A stretch of DNA of 64,000 bases from Bradyrhizobium sp. ISRA430 (GCF_029909975.1 NZ_CP094516.1:5766001-5830000), one strand, 5' to 3'. Shown: positions 17,127-28,164, counted from the first letter of the stretch. Notes: generated from the letters alone by a model not told the origin. Numbers and translations are program-made.

Positions 17127-18245
17127 ATGGGTCCGTTTCCGCACGATGCACCGCCGGCCACGATCAGCGCCGACAATCCGATGGGCACCGACGGGTTCGA
17201 GTTCGTCGAATATGCGCACCCCAATCCGCAAGAGCTGCACACCCTATTCAAGTTGATGGGCTTTGCCGTCGTCGCTCGTCACAAGGCCAAGAAGATCACG
17301 GTCTATCGTCAGGGCGACATCAACTATCTCGTCAACGAAGAGCCCGGCACCCACGGTTTCGACTTCGTCGCTGCGCACGGCCCCTGTGCACCGTCGATGG
17401 CGTTCCGCGTCGTCGATGCGCAAAAGGCCTATGACCGGGCGATTGCGCTCGGCGCGGAGCCGGCCGACGCCACGTCTGCGCAGAAGACGCTCGATGTGCC
17501 CGCGATCAAGGGGATCGGCGGCAGCCTGCTCTATTTCGTCGATTCCTATGGCGCCAAGGGCTCGGCCTATGATGCCGAGTTCGAATGGCTGGGCGCGCGC
17601 GATCCACGACCCCATGGTGCCGGTCTGTTCTATCTCGACCATCTCACCCATAACGTCCATCGCGGGCGCATGGACGTCTGGGCGGGCTTCTATGAAAAGC
17701 TCTTCAACTTCCGCCAGATCCGCTTCTTCGACATCGAGGGGCGCGCCTCCGGCCTGTTCTCGCGTGCGCTGACCAGCCCCGACGGCAAGATCCGGATTCC
17801 GATCAACGAGGACGCCGGCGATTCCGGACAGATCGAGGAATATCTGAAGACCTATCGCGGCGAGGGCATTCAGCACATTGCCTGCGGCTGCCGCGACATC
17901 CACGCCACCATCGAAGGCCTGCGCGAAGCCGGCCTGCCGTTCATGCCGTCGCCGCCCGACACCTATTTCGAGCGGATCGACAGCCGCCTGCCCAAGCACG
18001 GTGAGGACGTCGCACGGCTTAAGACCAACGGCATCCTGATCGACGGCGAGGGCGTGGTCGACGGCGGCCAGACCAAGGTGCTGCTGCAGATCTTCTCGGC
18101 CAACGCGATCGGCCCGATTTTCTTCGAATTCATCCAGCGCAAGGGCGATGATGGTTTTGGCGAGGGCAATTTCAAGGCCCTGTTCGAATCGATCGAGGAG
18201 GATCAGATACGGCGCGGGGTGTTGAAGGTGGACAACGCGGCGTAA
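17127..18245 (+). CDS. hppD: 4-Hydroxyphenylpyruvate dioxygenase
   Basis: HppD converts 4-hydroxyphenylpyruvate to homogentisate, the substrate of HmgA. The 372-residue protein has two vicinal-oxygen-chelate halves. The Fe(II) ligands are H172 ('LDHLTHNV'), H250 ('GIQHIACG') and E334 ('FFEFIQRKG'). The C-terminal 'DDGFGEGNFKALFESIE' is the conserved active-site lid. The start at 17127 is preceded by TTTGGGAGAACCACC; the longer open frame upstream crosses the promoter and operator and was rejected. A hairpin follows the stop. Regulation by the divergent Lrp protein is inferred. Confidence 0.96.
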   Translation: MGPFPHDAPPATISADNPMGTDGFEFVEYAHPNPQELHTLFKLMGFAVVARHKAKKITVYRQGDINYLVNEEPGTHGFDFVAAHGPCAPSMAFRVVDAQKAYDRAIALGAEPADATSAQKTLDVPAIKGIGGSLLYFVDSYGAKGSAYDAEFEWLGARDPRPHGAGLFYLDHLTHNVHRGRMDVWAGFYEKLFNFRQIRFFDIEGRASGLFSRALTSPDGKIRIPINEDAGDSGQIEEYLKTYRGEGIQHIACGCRDIHATIEGLREAGLPFMPSPPDTYFERIDSRLPKHGEDVARLKTNGILIDGEGVVDGGQTKVLLQIFSANAIGPIFFEFIQRKGDDGFGEGNFKALFESIEEDQIRRGVLKVDNAA

Positions 18246-18289
18246 GCTGCGCGCCTCGCACTTGGGCACACGGTTGGGTCAAAGCAGAT

Positions 18290-18316
18290 GTCGTCCTGGC
18301 GAAAAGCCAGGACGAC
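18290..18316. terminator. Hairpin between convergent hppD and racemase genes
   Basis: A perfect 11-bp stem (GTCGTCCTGGC / GCCAGGACGAC) around a GAAAA loop lies between the two stops. Related 'GTCCTGGCGAAAGCCAGGAC' hairpins recur at 25789-25811, so it belongs to a dispersed palindrome family and may act as a bidirectional terminator. There is no T-run. Confidence 0.55.
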
Positions 18317-18352
18317 GTCGGAGGGTGAGGCGATAGCGGAGATCTACCGCCG

Positions 18353-19465
18353 CTAACGCCCCGTCTTCCACGCCTTCGTCACCGCACCGATCTCCGCGGC
18401 CTCGGGCTCGCGGATCGCGGACGGCGTGCGTGAGAAGCGCGGCGCGGGGGCGGGCTGTTTCACGCCGTGGCGCTCGACGAAGACGTTGCGCGCGACCATG
18501 TGCGGATGCTGGGTCGCTTCCGACATGGTCAGCACCGGCGCAAAGCAGATGTCGGTGCCTTCCATGATCTTGCACCAGTCCTCGCGCGTCTTGCTCTTGA
18601 AGACCGCCTTCAGCTTCTCCTTCAGCGCCGGCCACGCCTTGCGGTCCATCTGCGCGTCGAAATCGGCGTCGGTCAGGCCGGCATGCTGGCGCAAGAGCGC
18701 ATAGAACTGCGGTTCGATCGAACCGATCGAGATGAAATGGCCGCAGGCGCATTCGTAGACGCCGTAGAAATGCGCGCCGCCGTCGAGGAAATTCTGGTTG
18801 CGGCCCTCGGCCCAGCGGCCCATCGCGGTCATGTCGAAGAAGAACGACATCAGCGACGCCCCGCCGTCGCACATCGCGGTATCGACCACCTGGCCCTTGC
18901 CGGACTTCTGCGCTTCCAGCAGCGCGGCGAGCACGCCGACGACGAGATAGAGCGCACCGCCGCCGAAATCGCCGACCAGGTTGAGCGGCGGCACCGGAGC
19001 CTCTTTGGTGCCGATCGCGGCGAGCGCGCCGGTGATCGAGATGTAGTTGATGTCATGACCGGCGGCGCAGGCAAGCGGGCCGTCCTGGCCCCACCCGGTC
19101 ATGCGGCCGTAGACGAGCTTTGGATTGCGCGCGTGCACGATTTCGGGGCCGAGCCCGAGCCGCTCCATCACGCCGGGACGAAAGCCCTCGACCAGTGCGT
19201 CGGCGTTGGCGAGCAGATCGAGCACCTCTGCGATCGCCGCCTTGTCCTTGAGGTCGAGCTCGATCACCTTGCGGCCGCGGCCTGCCACCGACTTCATGCT
19301 CTTCTTCGCGCCGACACGGTCGACCGTGACGACGTCTGCACCCATGTCGGCCAGCATCATGCACGCGAACGGACCGGGGCCGATGCCGGCGAATTCGACG
19401 ATGCGGAAGCCCGAAAGCGGGCCGGAGGCGCGGACGGAGGGAGCGGGAGCTGGTTTGTCGAGCAC
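18353..19465 (-). CDS. CaiB/BaiF (class III CoA-transferase fold), alpha-methylacyl-CoA racemase-like
   Basis: The 370-residue protein has the family fold with 'GFRIVEFAGIGPGPFACMML', 'VDRVG', 'EGFRPGVMERLGLGPE' and 'KLVYGRMTGWGQDGP'. The segments 'AAGHDINYISITGAL' and 'GDFGGGALYLVVGVLAAL' hold the His and Asp used by alpha-methylacyl-CoA racemase, so epimerisation of 2-methylacyl-CoA fits better than CoA transfer. An upstream GTG (19486) is in frame. The GTG at 19465 has AGGAAA at good spacing and was preferred. It lies downstream of the molybdenum hydroxylase genes but is separated from them by a terminator. Confidence 0.83.
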   Translation of the reverse strand: MLDKPAPAPSVRASGPLSGFRIVEFAGIGPGPFACMMLADMGADVVTVDRVGAKKSMKSVAGRGRKVIELDLKDKAAIAEVLDLLANADALVEGFRPGVMERLGLGPEIVHARNPKLVYGRMTGWGQDGPLACAAGHDINYISITGALAAIGTKEAPVPPLNLVGDFGGGALYLVVGVLAALLEAQKSGKGQVVDTAMCDGGASLMSFFFDMTAMGRWAEGRNQNFLDGGAHFYGVYECACGHFISIGSIEPQFYALLRQHAGLTDADFDAQMDRKAWPALKEKLKAVFKSKTREDWCKIMEGTDICFAPVLTMSEATQHPHMVARNVFVERHGVKQPAPAPRFSRTPSAIREPEAAEIGAVTKAWKTGR

Positions 19466-19603
19466 GTTCTTGTTTCCTCGGATCACAAGGGATGCGCGAG
19501 TTGCGGCAACCGCTTGAGACGTTCCTCTGTGGACGAGTTAATTGGCTGATTAACTTTTCCCGCCTTACACCGGACGAGGCAAGCGCTTTTCATGCATGGG
19601 CGC

Positions 19604-19636
19604 ATAATAAAAGCGGCGCGCATTGCTGCACGCCGC
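19604..19636 (-). terminator. Rho-independent terminator of the molybdenum hydroxylase operon
   Basis: On the minus strand a stem GCGGCGTGC / GCGCGCCGC-type (9 bp including one G-T pair, loop AGCAAT) is followed by TTTTATTAT. It begins 24 bases after the FAD-subunit stop. Confidence 0.85.
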
Positions 19637-19659
19637 GAAGGATTTGTGTTCAGTAGCTA

Positions 19660-20460
19660 TCAGCCGGCAGCCGCCACCGCGCGCTGCGCCATCACCTTGA
19701 TCAGGTTGGCGCGGTAATCCGACGAGCCGTGAATGTCAGAGAGCAGTCCGCTCGCCGAAATGCTGACGCTGTCGATCGCGGATGGCGACCAGTTCGCTTT
19801 CAGCGCGGCTTCGATGGCGGGAACCCGCATCACCCCGCTCTGCGAGGCACCGGTGGCAGCGACGCGGATCTCGCCCGATTTCGTTTGTACGACGAACACG
19901 GCGGTCAGCGCGAAGCGCGAGGCCGGATGCGGCATCTTGGCGTAGCCCGCCTTCTGCGGAACGGGGAACGACACGGCGGTGACGATCTCGCCGTCCTCGA
20001 GGGCGGTCGTGAACAGGCCCTTGAAGAAATCATCTGCCGCGATCGACCGCTTGTTGGTCTTGATCGTCGCGCCGAGCGCCAATGTCGCGGCCGGATAATC
20101 CGCGGCGGGATCGTTGTTGGCGAGCGAGCCGCCGATCGTGCCGCGATAGCGCACGGCGGGATCGCCGATCAGCGAGGCGAGATAGGCGAGCGCGGGGATC
20201 GCCTTCTTCGCGGCGTCGCTGGTCGCCACGTCATAGTGCGGCGTGGCCGCCTTGATGGTCAGCGTGTCGCCGGAAGCCTCGACGCCGATCAGCTCCTTGA
20301 TCTTGCCAAGGTCGATCACATCGGAGGGCCCGGCGAGCCGCTGCTTCATCACCGGCAGCAGGGTCTGGCCGCCGGCGAGAAACTTCGAATCGCTGCCCTT
20401 GGCGAACAGGCTGGCCGCTTCGTCGACCGAGGAGGCGCGATGATAAGTGGTCTGGTACAT
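19660..20460 (-). CDS. Molybdenum hydroxylase FAD subunit (CoxM/XdhB-like)
   Basis: The 266-residue protein is the medium subunit that passes electrons to FAD. It carries the two FAD motifs of this family: 'AGGQTLLPVMKQRLA' (about residues 29-43) and 'TIGGSLANNDPAADYPAAT' (about 107-125). An earlier in-frame ATG gives 13 more residues, but the start at 20460 has GAGGAGCAACGAAG before it and begins 'MYQTTYHRA', as family members do. It is the last gene of a 2Fe-2S - Mo - FAD operon. Subunit order S-L-M differs from the M-S-L order of authentic carbon monoxide dehydrogenase operons. Confidence 0.88.
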   Translation of the reverse strand: MYQTTYHRASSVDEAASLFAKGSDSKFLAGGQTLLPVMKQRLAGPSDVIDLGKIKELIGVEASGDTLTIKAATPHYDVATSDAAKKAIPALAYLASLIGDPAVRYRGTIGGSLANNDPAADYPAATLALGATIKTNKRSIAADDFFKGLFTTALEDGEIVTAVSFPVPQKAGYAKMPHPASRFALTAVFVVQTKSGEIRVAATGASQSGVMRVPAIEAALKANWSPSAIDSVSISASGLLSDIHGSSDYRANLIKVMAQRAVAAAG

Positions 20461-20474
20461 CTTCGTTGCTCCTC

Positions 20475-22817
20475 TTAAGCCGCGTGGATCGTGCGCCACA
20501 CCCGGTCAGGGGTTGCGGGCATTTCCAGATTGTTCTTGCCGATCGCATCCGTGATCGCGTTGATCACGGCCGCAGAGGCGCCGATCGCGCCGGCCTCACC
20601 GCAGCCCTTGATACCGAGCGGGTTGCCCGGGCAGAGCGTCGTGGTGTGGGAGAGCTTGAACGAGGGCAGGTCGTCGGCGCGCGGCATGGAGTAATCCATG
20701 AACGAGGCCGTCACCGGCTGGCCGCTGGCATCGTAGATCGCATGCTCGAGCAGCGCTTGCCCGATGCCTTGTGCGAGACCCCCATGGACCTGGCCTTCGA
20801 CGATCATCGGGTTGATCAGCCGGCCGAAGTCGTCGGCCGCGACGAAGTTGACGAAGGAAGTCTTGCCGGTACCGGGATCGACTTCGAGCTCGCAGATATA
20901 GGCGCCGGCCGGGAAGGTGAAGTTGGTCGGGTCGTAGAAGGCGGTCTCCTTCAGGCCCGGCTCCATCCCGTCAGGCAGGTTGTGCGCGGTGTAGGCCGCG
21001 AGCGCGACCATCGGGAAGGCGATCGCCTTGTCGGTGCCGGTCACCTTGAACTCGCCGTTCTCGATGACGATGTCGGCTTCGGACGCTTCGAGCGCATGCG
21101 CGGCGATCTTCCTGGCCTTGGACTCGACCTTCTCCATCGCCTTCAGGATCGCGGTGAGACCGACGGCTGCGGAGCGCGAGCCGTAGGTGCCCATGCCGAA
21201 CTGCACCTTGTCGGTGTCGCCATGGACGATCGAGACCTGGCTGATGGGAACGCCGAGGCGATCGGCGACGAGCTGGCAGAAAGTGGTCTCGTGGCCCTGG
21301 CCGTGGCTGTGCGAGCCGGTGAGGATCTCGATGGTGCCGACCGGATTGACACGCACCTCGGCCGATTCCCATAAGCCCACGCCGGCGCCCAGGCTGCCGA
21401 CCGCCTTCGACGGCGCGATGCCGCAGGCCTCGATGTAGCAGGACACGCCGATGCCGCGCAGTTTGCCTTGCGCCTTCGCCTGCGCCTTGCGGGCCGGGAA
21501 GCCGGCGTAGTCGATCGCCTTCATCGCGGCGTCGAGCGAGGCGTTAAAGTCGCCGGTGTCATAGGCCATGATCACCGGCGTCTGGTGTGGGAATTGGGTG
21601 ATGAAGTTCGTCCTGCGCAACGCGGCCGGATCGACGTTGAGCTGCCGCGCCGCCGTCTCCATCATCCGCTCGAGCAGATAGCTCGCCTCGGGCCGGCCCG
21701 CGCCGCGATAGGCGTCGACCGGCGTGGTGTTGGTGTAGACACCGATCACCTCGGCATGAATCGCCGGGATGTTGTACTGGCCCGACAACAACGTCGCATA
21801 GAGATAGGTCGGCACTGACGATGAGAACAGCGACATATAGGCGCCGAAATTGGCGTAGGTCTTCACCTTCAACCCGGTGATCTTGTTGTTGGCGTCGAAC
21901 GCCATCTCGGCATGGGTGACATGGTCGCGGCCGTGCGCGTCGGTGAGGAAGGCCTCGGTGCGGTCGCCGGTCCATTTCACCGGACGGCCAACCTTCTTCG
22001 ACGCCCACAGCGCCACCATTTCCTCCGGATAGATGAAGATCTTCGAGCCGAAGCCGCCGCCGACGTCGGGTGCGATCACGCGCAGCTTGTGCTCGGGGGC
22101 GATGTTGTAGAACGCCGACAGCACAAGGCGGGCGACGTGGGGATTCTGCGACGTCGTATAGAGCGTGAAATGCTCCTCTGCCGCATCATAATCGGCGATC
22201 GCCGCGCGCGGCTCCATCGCATTGGGCGCGAGGCGGTTGTTGGTGAGGTCGAGCTTCACCACATTGGCGGCCTTCGCGAAGGCGGTGTCCACCGCGCCCT
22301 CGTCGCCGAGCACCCAGTCATAGACCTGGTTGCCGGGGGCTTCGGGATGAAGCTGCGGCGCGCCGGCCTTGATCGCGGCGGTCACGTCGGCGACCGCCGG
22401 CAGCTCTTCATAGTCCACGACCACGGCCTCGGCGGCGTCGCGCGCGAGATTCTTGCTCTCGGCGATCACCACTGCCACGGCCTGACCGACGAAGCGCACC
22501 GTCTCCGGTGCCATCGCCGGCCATGCGCCCATCTTCATCGGGCTGCCATCCTTGGAGGTGATGGCCCAGCCGCAGATGAGGTTGCCGACCTTGTCGTCGA
22601 CGATCTGCTTGCCGGTGAGCACTGCGACCACGCCCGGCATCTTCAGCGCGGCGGAGGAATCGATCCCCTTCACCTTGGCGTGCGCATGTGGGCTGCGGAT
22701 GAAATGGGCAAAGGTCATGCCCGTCAGTTTGATGTCGTCGACGTACCGGCCCTTGCCGGTGATGAAACGCTTGTCTTCCTTGCGCACGACGCTTGCGCCG
22801 ATGCCTTCAACACCCAT
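20475..22817 (-). CDS. Molybdenum hydroxylase large subunit (CoxL/XDH-like, AYRGAGR type)
   Basis: The 780-residue subunit binds the molybdopterin cofactor. It shows '[18 protein letters not shown]' at the N-terminus, '[16 protein letters not shown]' near 270, '[18 protein letters not shown]' near 385 and '[16 protein letters not shown]' near 750; the last contains the catalytic Glu. The active-site loop reads AYRGAGR, not the AYxCSFR of true aerobic CO dehydrogenase, so CO oxidation is unlikely. An aldehyde, purine or aromatic hydroxylation is more probable. The start at 22817 follows CGGGAGGACAGG; the longer frame overlaps the 2Fe-2S gene and was rejected. No maturation genes (coxD/E/F or xdhC type) are near. 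Confidence 0.88.
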   Translation of the reverse strand: MGVEGIGASVVRKEDKRFITGKGRYVDDIKLTGMTFAHFIRSPHAHAKVKGIDSSAALKMPGVVAVLTGKQIVDDKVGNLICGWAITSKDGSPMKMGAWPAMAPETVRFVGQAVAVVIAESKNLARDAAEAVVVDYEELPAVADVTAAIKAGAPQLHPEAPGNQVYDWVLGDEGAVDTAFAKAANVVKLDLTNNRLAPNAMEPRAAIADYDAAEEHFTLYTTSQNPHVARLVLSAFYNIAPEHKLRVIAPDVGGGFGSKIFIYPEEMVALWASKKVGRPVKWTGDRTEAFLTDAHGRDHVTHAEMAFDANNKITGLKVKTYANFGAYMSLFSSSVPTYLYATLLSGQYNIPAIHAEVIGVYTNTTPVDAYRGAGRPEASYLLERMMETAARQLNVDPAALRRTNFITQFPHQTPVIMAYDTGDFNASLDAAMKAIDYAGFPARKAQAKAQGKLRGIGVSCYIEACGIAPSKAVGSLGAGVGLWESAEVRVNPVGTIEILTGSHSHGQGHETTFCQLVADRLGVPISQVSIVHGDTDKVQFGMGTYGSRSAAVGLTAILKAMEKVESKARKIAAHALEASEADIVIENGEFKVTGTDKAIAFPMVALAAYTAHNLPDGMEPGLKETAFYDPTNFTFPAGAYICELEVDPGTGKTSFVNFVAADDFGRLINPMIVEGQVHGGLAQGIGQALLEHAIYDASGQPVTASFMDYSMPRADDLPSFKLSHTTTLCPGNPLGIKGCGEAGAIGASAAVINAITDAIGKNNLEMPATPDRVWRTIHAA

Positions 22818-22899
22818 GTCCTGTCCTCCCGACCGGAAATTGTTGTCCGCCCTTTTCATCGAAAGTGGCGGTGGTTTTTTCGTTTCGAGGCGGGCCGCC

Positions 22900-23385
<486 letters not shown>

Positions 23386-23720
23386 GTGAAGTCCTCCCGG
23401 AATGATTTTGATTGTTTCTAATTAGAGACAGCGACCCGGAACTTTGCAACTAGGATTTTGGTCGCCCGCGTCATGGAAAGGTCACCGATCAAGAAGACGG
23501 CGCAATGATTTGCGCTGCCCGTGCCGGCACTCCTAACGAGTGGGTCGGCGAGCTTGGGATGCCAGCGGTCACCGCATCCGTCGTCCGTTGGCCGACAAAG
23601 CCGAACGCCGCTCTAGTGTGCCAAATTTACCGCCCTTTATCGATTCTGCCCTAGTTTTACGCATCCGGTCAGGGGGCGGGGCGCCCCCGGATCGCGGCTG
23701 AATAGAAAATGGGGGTTGGA
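23386..23720. promoter_or_regulatory. 335-bp divergent promoter region with a motif shared by both chemoreceptor genes
   Basis: No gene was seen. CAAATTTACCGC at 23622-23633 recurs exactly at 25997-26008, in each case about 100 bp upstream of a chemoreceptor start, inside otherwise different sequence. Both genes also have G-rich leaders ending in GGAATG or GGGAATG. A GGAAC at about 23432 lacks a CGTT at EcfG spacing. Confidence 0.5.
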
Positions 23721-25760
23721 ATGTCCGGGCGTATCGCGTCGCCGTCTAAGCGCACAATATTTCCGACCCTCAGGTTCCGCGCCAAAATCATCCTCGGCTT
23801 CGCCGCGGTACTGGTGATTTCCGCCGGCAGCATGGCCTTCTCTTATTTCGGCTTCGAGCGGGTGTCGTCCGGGGTCGGCTCCTACCGCACCAGCGTCACG
23901 GAGGCCGATCTCGCCCGCAATATCGATCGCGAGCTGCTCGCCTATCGTTCGGCGGTCCGCTATTTCGTCGTCACCGGCAAGGAAGACGACGCCAAGGCGG
24001 CGCTGGAGGCTGAAGCGAGCCTGAAGGGCGCCATCGACCGGGCGCTCAAGGGCGCCAAGAACGCGGCCCGGCAGGAGAGCCTCAACAAGCTCGCCAAGGA
24101 GTTCTCGAATTTCTCCGCAACTTTCGCCAAGGTCCTCCAGGCCAAGCGCGACAGCGCGCTCCTGGTGCAGAACCAGCTCACGCGCAACGCCAACCTCCTG
24201 AAGTACAAGCTCGACGACATCGGCAACAACGCCTCCGACGCCGAAGCGCAATCGATCGAGTTCGGGACCAAGCAGGTCAACGCCCAGTTCCAGACCGCCA
24301 GCGCGGCTGCGACCAACTTCGTGCTGACGTCCGACCAGGCGATCGCCACCAGCGCGCTGGCGCGGCTGAAATTCGTCGAGAATTCGCTGGGCGCGGTCTA
24401 TTCCATGGACGACAAGATCGTCGCCGGCCTGAAGGACGCCAAGGCGTTGCTCGGCGCCTATCGCGAAGCGCTGGACAAGCTGATCGCGAACGCCAAGATG
24501 GTCGATGAGCTCGTCACCGAGATGAGCGGCTCCGCGGGTGCGATCCTGCAGGGCGCCACCGCCATGAAGGCGGACCTTGTCGCCGAGCAGCAGCGCCTGG
24601 ATTCGGAGTCGGAAGCCACCATTGGGCAGACCGAGCATTTGATCCTGATGCTGGCCATTGGCGGCACCCTGCTCGGTGCGGTTCTCGCCTTCCTGCTCGG
24701 CACCGGCATTTCGCGTCCGATGATCGCGATGTGCAAGGCGATGCGGGAATTGGCGTCCGGCAATTTCGACGTCGTGCTGCCCGGCCTCGGCCGCAAGGAC
24801 GAGATCGGCGAGATGGCCGGCGCGGTCGAGGAGTTCAAGATGCAGGCCGTGGCCAAGGCCGAGCGCGATGCCGCGGCCGGCGAAGCCCAGAACAGGGAGC
24901 AGGCGGCCGCCCGCCGGTCCGAGCTGATCCGCTTCGCCGATGATTTCGAGAGCGCAGTCGGCGCCATCGTCTCCAACGTCTCGGCCTCCGCCGTGCAGCT
25001 CGAATCGGCCGCCTCGACGCTGACCCGCACCGCCGAGACCACGCAGGCCTTGTCGAGCCAGGTCGCCGGTGTCTCCGAGCAGGCCTCGAGCAACATGCAG
25101 TCGGTCGCGACCGCGACCGAAGAGCTATCGGCCTCGGTCGAGGAGATCGGCCGCCAGGTCCGCGACTCCAGCCGCATCGCGGAAGCCGCGGTGGTGCAGG
25201 CCAAGGAGACCGACGGCCGCATCGGCAAGCTGTCGCATGCCGCACAGCAGATCGGCGAGGTGGTCAAGCTGATCACCGCAATCGCCGAGCAGACCAATCT
25301 TCTGGCGCTCAACGCCACCATCGAGGCGGCGCGCGCCGGCGAGGCCGGCCGCGGCTTTGCCGTGGTTGCGAGCGAAGTGAAGTCGCTGGCAAGCCAGACC
25401 GCGAAGGCCACCGACGAGATCTCCTCGCACATCGCAGGGATGCAGGGCGCGACCGCCGAATCGGTTGCCGCCATCAAGGAGATCGGCGCGACCATCGGCC
25501 AGATCTCGACGATCGCGACCTCCATCGCCAGCGCGGTGGAGCAGCAGGGCGCCGCGACGCAGGAGATTGCCCGCAGCGTCCAGAACGTGGCGCAAGGCAC
25601 CCAGGCCGCCGCCACCGACATCGGCCAGGTCAACCGCGGCGCCGCCGAGACCGGCTCGGCTTCGGAAGAGGTGCTGAACTCGGCCAAGTCTCTCTCCACC
25701 GAGAGCACCCGCCTGCGCGCCGAGCTCGACCGCTTCATGGGGAATATCAGGGCGGCTTAG
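23721..25760 (+). CDS. Methyl-accepting chemotaxis protein (first of tandem pair)
   Basis: The 679-residue inner-membrane chemoreceptor has TM1 at about residues 20-40, a long helical periplasmic sensor (about 42-300, resembling helical bimodular domains), TM2 at about 306-330, HAMP at about 331-383 ('[20 protein letters not shown]') and a signalling coiled coil to the end. The CheA/CheW tip reads '[20 protein letters not shown]'. From residue 331 to the end its protein is identical to that of the next gene. The ATG at 23721 was chosen because GGGGGTTGGA precedes it and the same arrangement occurs in the paralogue. The ligand is unknown. Confidence 0.92.
   Translation: MSGRIASPSKRTIFPTLRFRAKIILGFAAVLVISAGSMAFSYFGFERVSSGVGSYRTSVTEADLARNIDRELLAYRSAVRYFVVTGKEDDAKAALEAEASLKGAIDRALKGAKNAARQESLNKLAKEFSNFSATFAKVLQAKRDSALLVQNQLTRNANLLKYKLDDIGNNASDAEAQSIEFGTKQVNAQFQTASAAATNFVLTSDQAIATSALARLKFVENSLGAVYSMDDKIVAGLKDAKALLGAYREALDKLIANAKMVDELVTEMSGSAGAILQGATAMKADLVAEQQRLDSESEATIGQTEHLILMLAIGGTLLGAVLAFLLGTGISRPMIAMCKAMRELASGNFDVVLPGLGRKDEIGEMAGAVEEFKMQAVAKAERDAAAGEAQNREQAAARRSELIRFADDFESAVGAIVSNVSASAVQLESAASTLTRTAETTQALSSQVAGVSEQASSNMQSVATATEELSASVEEIGRQVRDSSRIAEAAVVQAKETDGRIGKLSHAAQQIGEVVKLITAIAEQTNLLALNATIEAARAGEAGRGFAVVASEVKSLASQTAKATDEISSHIAGMQGATAESVAAIKEIGATIGQISTIATSIASAVEQQGAATQEIARSVQNVAQGTQAAATDIGQVNRGAAETGSASEEVLNSAKSLSTESTRLRAELDRFMGNIRAA
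24711..25760 (+). repeat. 1,050-bp near-identical duplication shared with 27087-28136
   Basis: The HAMP and signalling halves of the two chemoreceptor genes are almost identical in DNA, with an offset of 2,376 bp. I could find only about nine base differences, all synonymous. Eight of them cluster in the last 300 bp, and one lies near the 5' end. The middle, about 24782-25458, shows none. The sensor halves are clearly diverged. Confidence 0.93.
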
Positions 25761-26102
25761 CGCTCGGACCGCGCGAAGTACTCCGCCATCGTCCTGGCGA
25801 AAGCCAGGACCGCCGCGCGAGCGCTTGCGCTCGTCGCGATTACCCCAGGAAGTAGTTGCGGCGCGAGCAGGTAACCCCGAGTCTTCGCCAAACTGCTCCC
25901 TATGGTTATGGGTCCTGGATCAGCGCTACGCTTGTCCAGGACGACTTGAGGATCCTGATCGGTCGCCGCGTCACCTAACCGCAAGTTGCGGTGCCGCAAA
26001 TTTACCGCGGCTTATCCTTTGCTCCGTAACGTGCTGTCGAGTCGGCAAGCGGGCTGCTTGCCGGCTGCGCCTGGTTTTCCGCGAATGGAATGGGGTGGGG
26101 GA
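25761..26102. repeat. 342-bp gap with hairpin repeats and the second chemoreceptor promoter
   Basis: Left part: a GTCCTGGCGAAAGCCAGGAC hairpin (25789-25811). Middle: about 25848-25950 resembles, in reverse orientation, the repeat at 57690-57865 ('GGGACCCATAACC', 'AGTTTGGCGAAGA'). Right part: CAAATTTACCGC at 25997-26008, shared with the upstream region of the first chemoreceptor. No gene is visible. Confidence 0.65.
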
Positions 26103-28136
26103 ATGTCGGTCAAGTCAAAGTCGAGCACATCGAAGCTGCCAACGCTGCGCTTTCGCGCAAAGATCATCCTCGGGTTCGTGGCGGTGCTCGCCATCCTCGC
26201 CGTCAGCATGGCCTTCGCCTATTTCGGCTTCGAGCGGATCGCCGGCGCCGTGACCTCCTACCGTACCAGTGTATCGGAAGCCAACCTCGCACAGACCGTC
26301 GATCGCGAGCTGATCGCCTATCAGGGGCTGGCGCGGGCCTATACGCTGACCGGCGCAGCCGATGACGAGACCGCGGCAAAGGCGGCCGAAGACAATCTGA
26401 AGGCAGCGATCGCAAGGTCGATGGCGGCGACGACGACCGCCGCACGCCGCGAGCAGGTCGGCAAAGTCGAGGCCGAGTTCCAGCGCTTCACCAAGGTATT
26501 CGGCGAGATCATCACGCTGACGCGCGAGAACGGCAAGATCGCGGCGGATGAGCTCAACAGCGTCGGCAACAAGATCCGCTTCAAGTTCGACGATCTCGCC
26601 GATACCGCGGCGCTGGCGGGCCTGGGCTCGGTTCAGACCACGGCCAAGGACGTCACCTCGCAATATCTCGCCGTTTCCACCTCAGTCAGCGCCTTCGTCG
26701 CCAAGCCGGAGCCGAAGACGTCCGACGGCGTGACCGCGCGCATCAAGTTCCTGGAGACCCTGCTGGTCTCGATCTATGCCAACGATCAGAAGATCACCGA
26801 CCGGGTCACCGAGATCGGCAACCTCCTGAAGCAATACCGCACCTCGTTCGCCAAGCTGTCGGAGAACGTGAAGGTCATCGTCAAGCTCAACGGCGAAATG
26901 ACCAAGACCGCGGCATCCATCCTCAAGGCGTCGGGCGAATTGCGGGCGGACGTGACGGCGGACCAGCAGCGCATCGAAGCAAGCGCCAATGCGACCATCG
27001 GCGAGACCGAGCGGTTGATGTTGATGATGGCGCTGGGCGGATTGGCCATCGGCATCGTGCTGGCCTTGATGCTCGGCAACGGCATCTCGCGTCCGATGAT
27101 CGCGATGTGCAAGGCGATGCGGGAATTGGCGTCCGGCAATTTCGACGTCGTGCTGCCGGGCCTCGGCCGCAAGGACGAGATCGGCGAGATGGCCGGCGCG
27201 GTCGAGGAGTTCAAGATGCAGGCCGTGGCCAAGGCCGAGCGCGATGCCGCGGCCGGCGAAGCCCAGAACAGGGAGCAGGCGGCCGCCCGCCGGTCCGAGC
27301 TGATCCGCTTCGCCGATGATTTCGAGAGCGCAGTCGGCGCCATCGTCTCCAACGTCTCGGCCTCCGCCGTGCAGCTCGAATCGGCCGCCTCGACGCTGAC
27401 CCGCACCGCCGAGACCACGCAGGCCTTGTCGAGCCAGGTCGCCGGTGTCTCCGAGCAGGCCTCGAGCAACATGCAGTCGGTCGCGACCGCGACCGAAGAG
27501 CTATCGGCCTCGGTCGAGGAGATCGGCCGCCAGGTCCGCGACTCCAGCCGCATCGCGGAAGCCGCGGTGGTGCAGGCCAAGGAGACCGACGGCCGCATCG
27601 GCAAGCTGTCGCATGCCGCACAGCAGATCGGCGAGGTGGTCAAGCTGATCACCGCAATCGCCGAGCAGACCAATCTTCTGGCGCTCAACGCCACCATCGA
27701 GGCGGCGCGCGCCGGCGAGGCCGGCCGCGGCTTTGCCGTGGTTGCGAGCGAAGTGAAGTCGCTGGCAAGCCAGACCGCGAAGGCCACCGACGAGATCTCC
27801 TCGCACATCGCAGGGATGCAGGGCGCGACCGCCGAGTCGGTTGCCGCCATCAAGGAGATCGGCGCGACCATCGGTCAGATCTCGACGATCGCGACCTCCA
27901 TCGCCAGCGCGGTGGAGCAGCAGGGCGCCGCGACGCAGGAGATTGCCCGCAGTGTCCAGAACGTGGCGCAAGGCACCCAGGCCGCCGCCACCGATATCGG
28001 CCAGGTCAACCGCGGCGCCGCCGAGACCGGCTCGGCTTCGGAGGAGGTGCTGAACTCGGCCAAGTCTCTCTCCACCGAGAGCACCCGCCTGCGCGCCGAA
28101 CTCGACCGCTTCATGGGGAATATCCGGGCGGCGTAA
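26103..28136 (+). CDS. Methyl-accepting chemotaxis protein (second of tandem pair)
   Basis: This 677-residue chemoreceptor has the same layout as its neighbour: TM1 about 20-40, helical periplasmic sensor about 42-300, TM2 about 303-326, then HAMP and signalling region. The sensor is similar in design but clearly diverged ('[20 protein letters not shown]' at its start), so the ligand may differ. The last 349 residues are identical to those of the first receptor. An earlier ATG in frame lies in the leader. The start at 26103 follows GGGGTGGGGGA and matches the paralogue's N-terminus. Confidence 0.92.
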   Translation: MSVKSKSSTSKLPTLRFRAKIILGFVAVLAILAVSMAFAYFGFERIAGAVTSYRTSVSEANLAQTVDRELIAYQGLARAYTLTGAADDETAAKAAEDNLKAAIARSMAATTTAARREQVGKVEAEFQRFTKVFGEIITLTRENGKIAADELNSVGNKIRFKFDDLADTAALAGLGSVQTTAKDVTSQYLAVSTSVSAFVAKPEPKTSDGVTARIKFLETLLVSIYANDQKITDRVTEIGNLLKQYRTSFAKLSENVKVIVKLNGEMTKTAASILKASGELRADVTADQQRIEASANATIGETERLMLMMALGGLAIGIVLALMLGNGISRPMIAMCKAMRELASGNFDVVLPGLGRKDEIGEMAGAVEEFKMQAVAKAERDAAAGEAQNREQAAARRSELIRFADDFESAVGAIVSNVSASAVQLESAASTLTRTAETTQALSSQVAGVSEQASSNMQSVATATEELSASVEEIGRQVRDSSRIAEAAVVQAKETDGRIGKLSHAAQQIGEVVKLITAIAEQTNLLALNATIEAARAGEAGRGFAVVASEVKSLASQTAKATDEISSHIAGMQGATAESVAAIKEIGATIGQISTIATSIASAVEQQGAATQEIARSVQNVAQGTQAAATDIGQVNRGAAETGSASEEVLNSAKSLSTESTRLRAELDRFMGNIRAA

Positions 28137-28164
28137 GCGCTCGAACCGCGCCACTTGCTCCAAT

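Noticed and set aside
23428..23460. GGAAC upstream of the first chemoreceptor as an EcfG promoter
   Set aside because: No CGTT at 16 or 17 bases; the sequence there reads TGGT.
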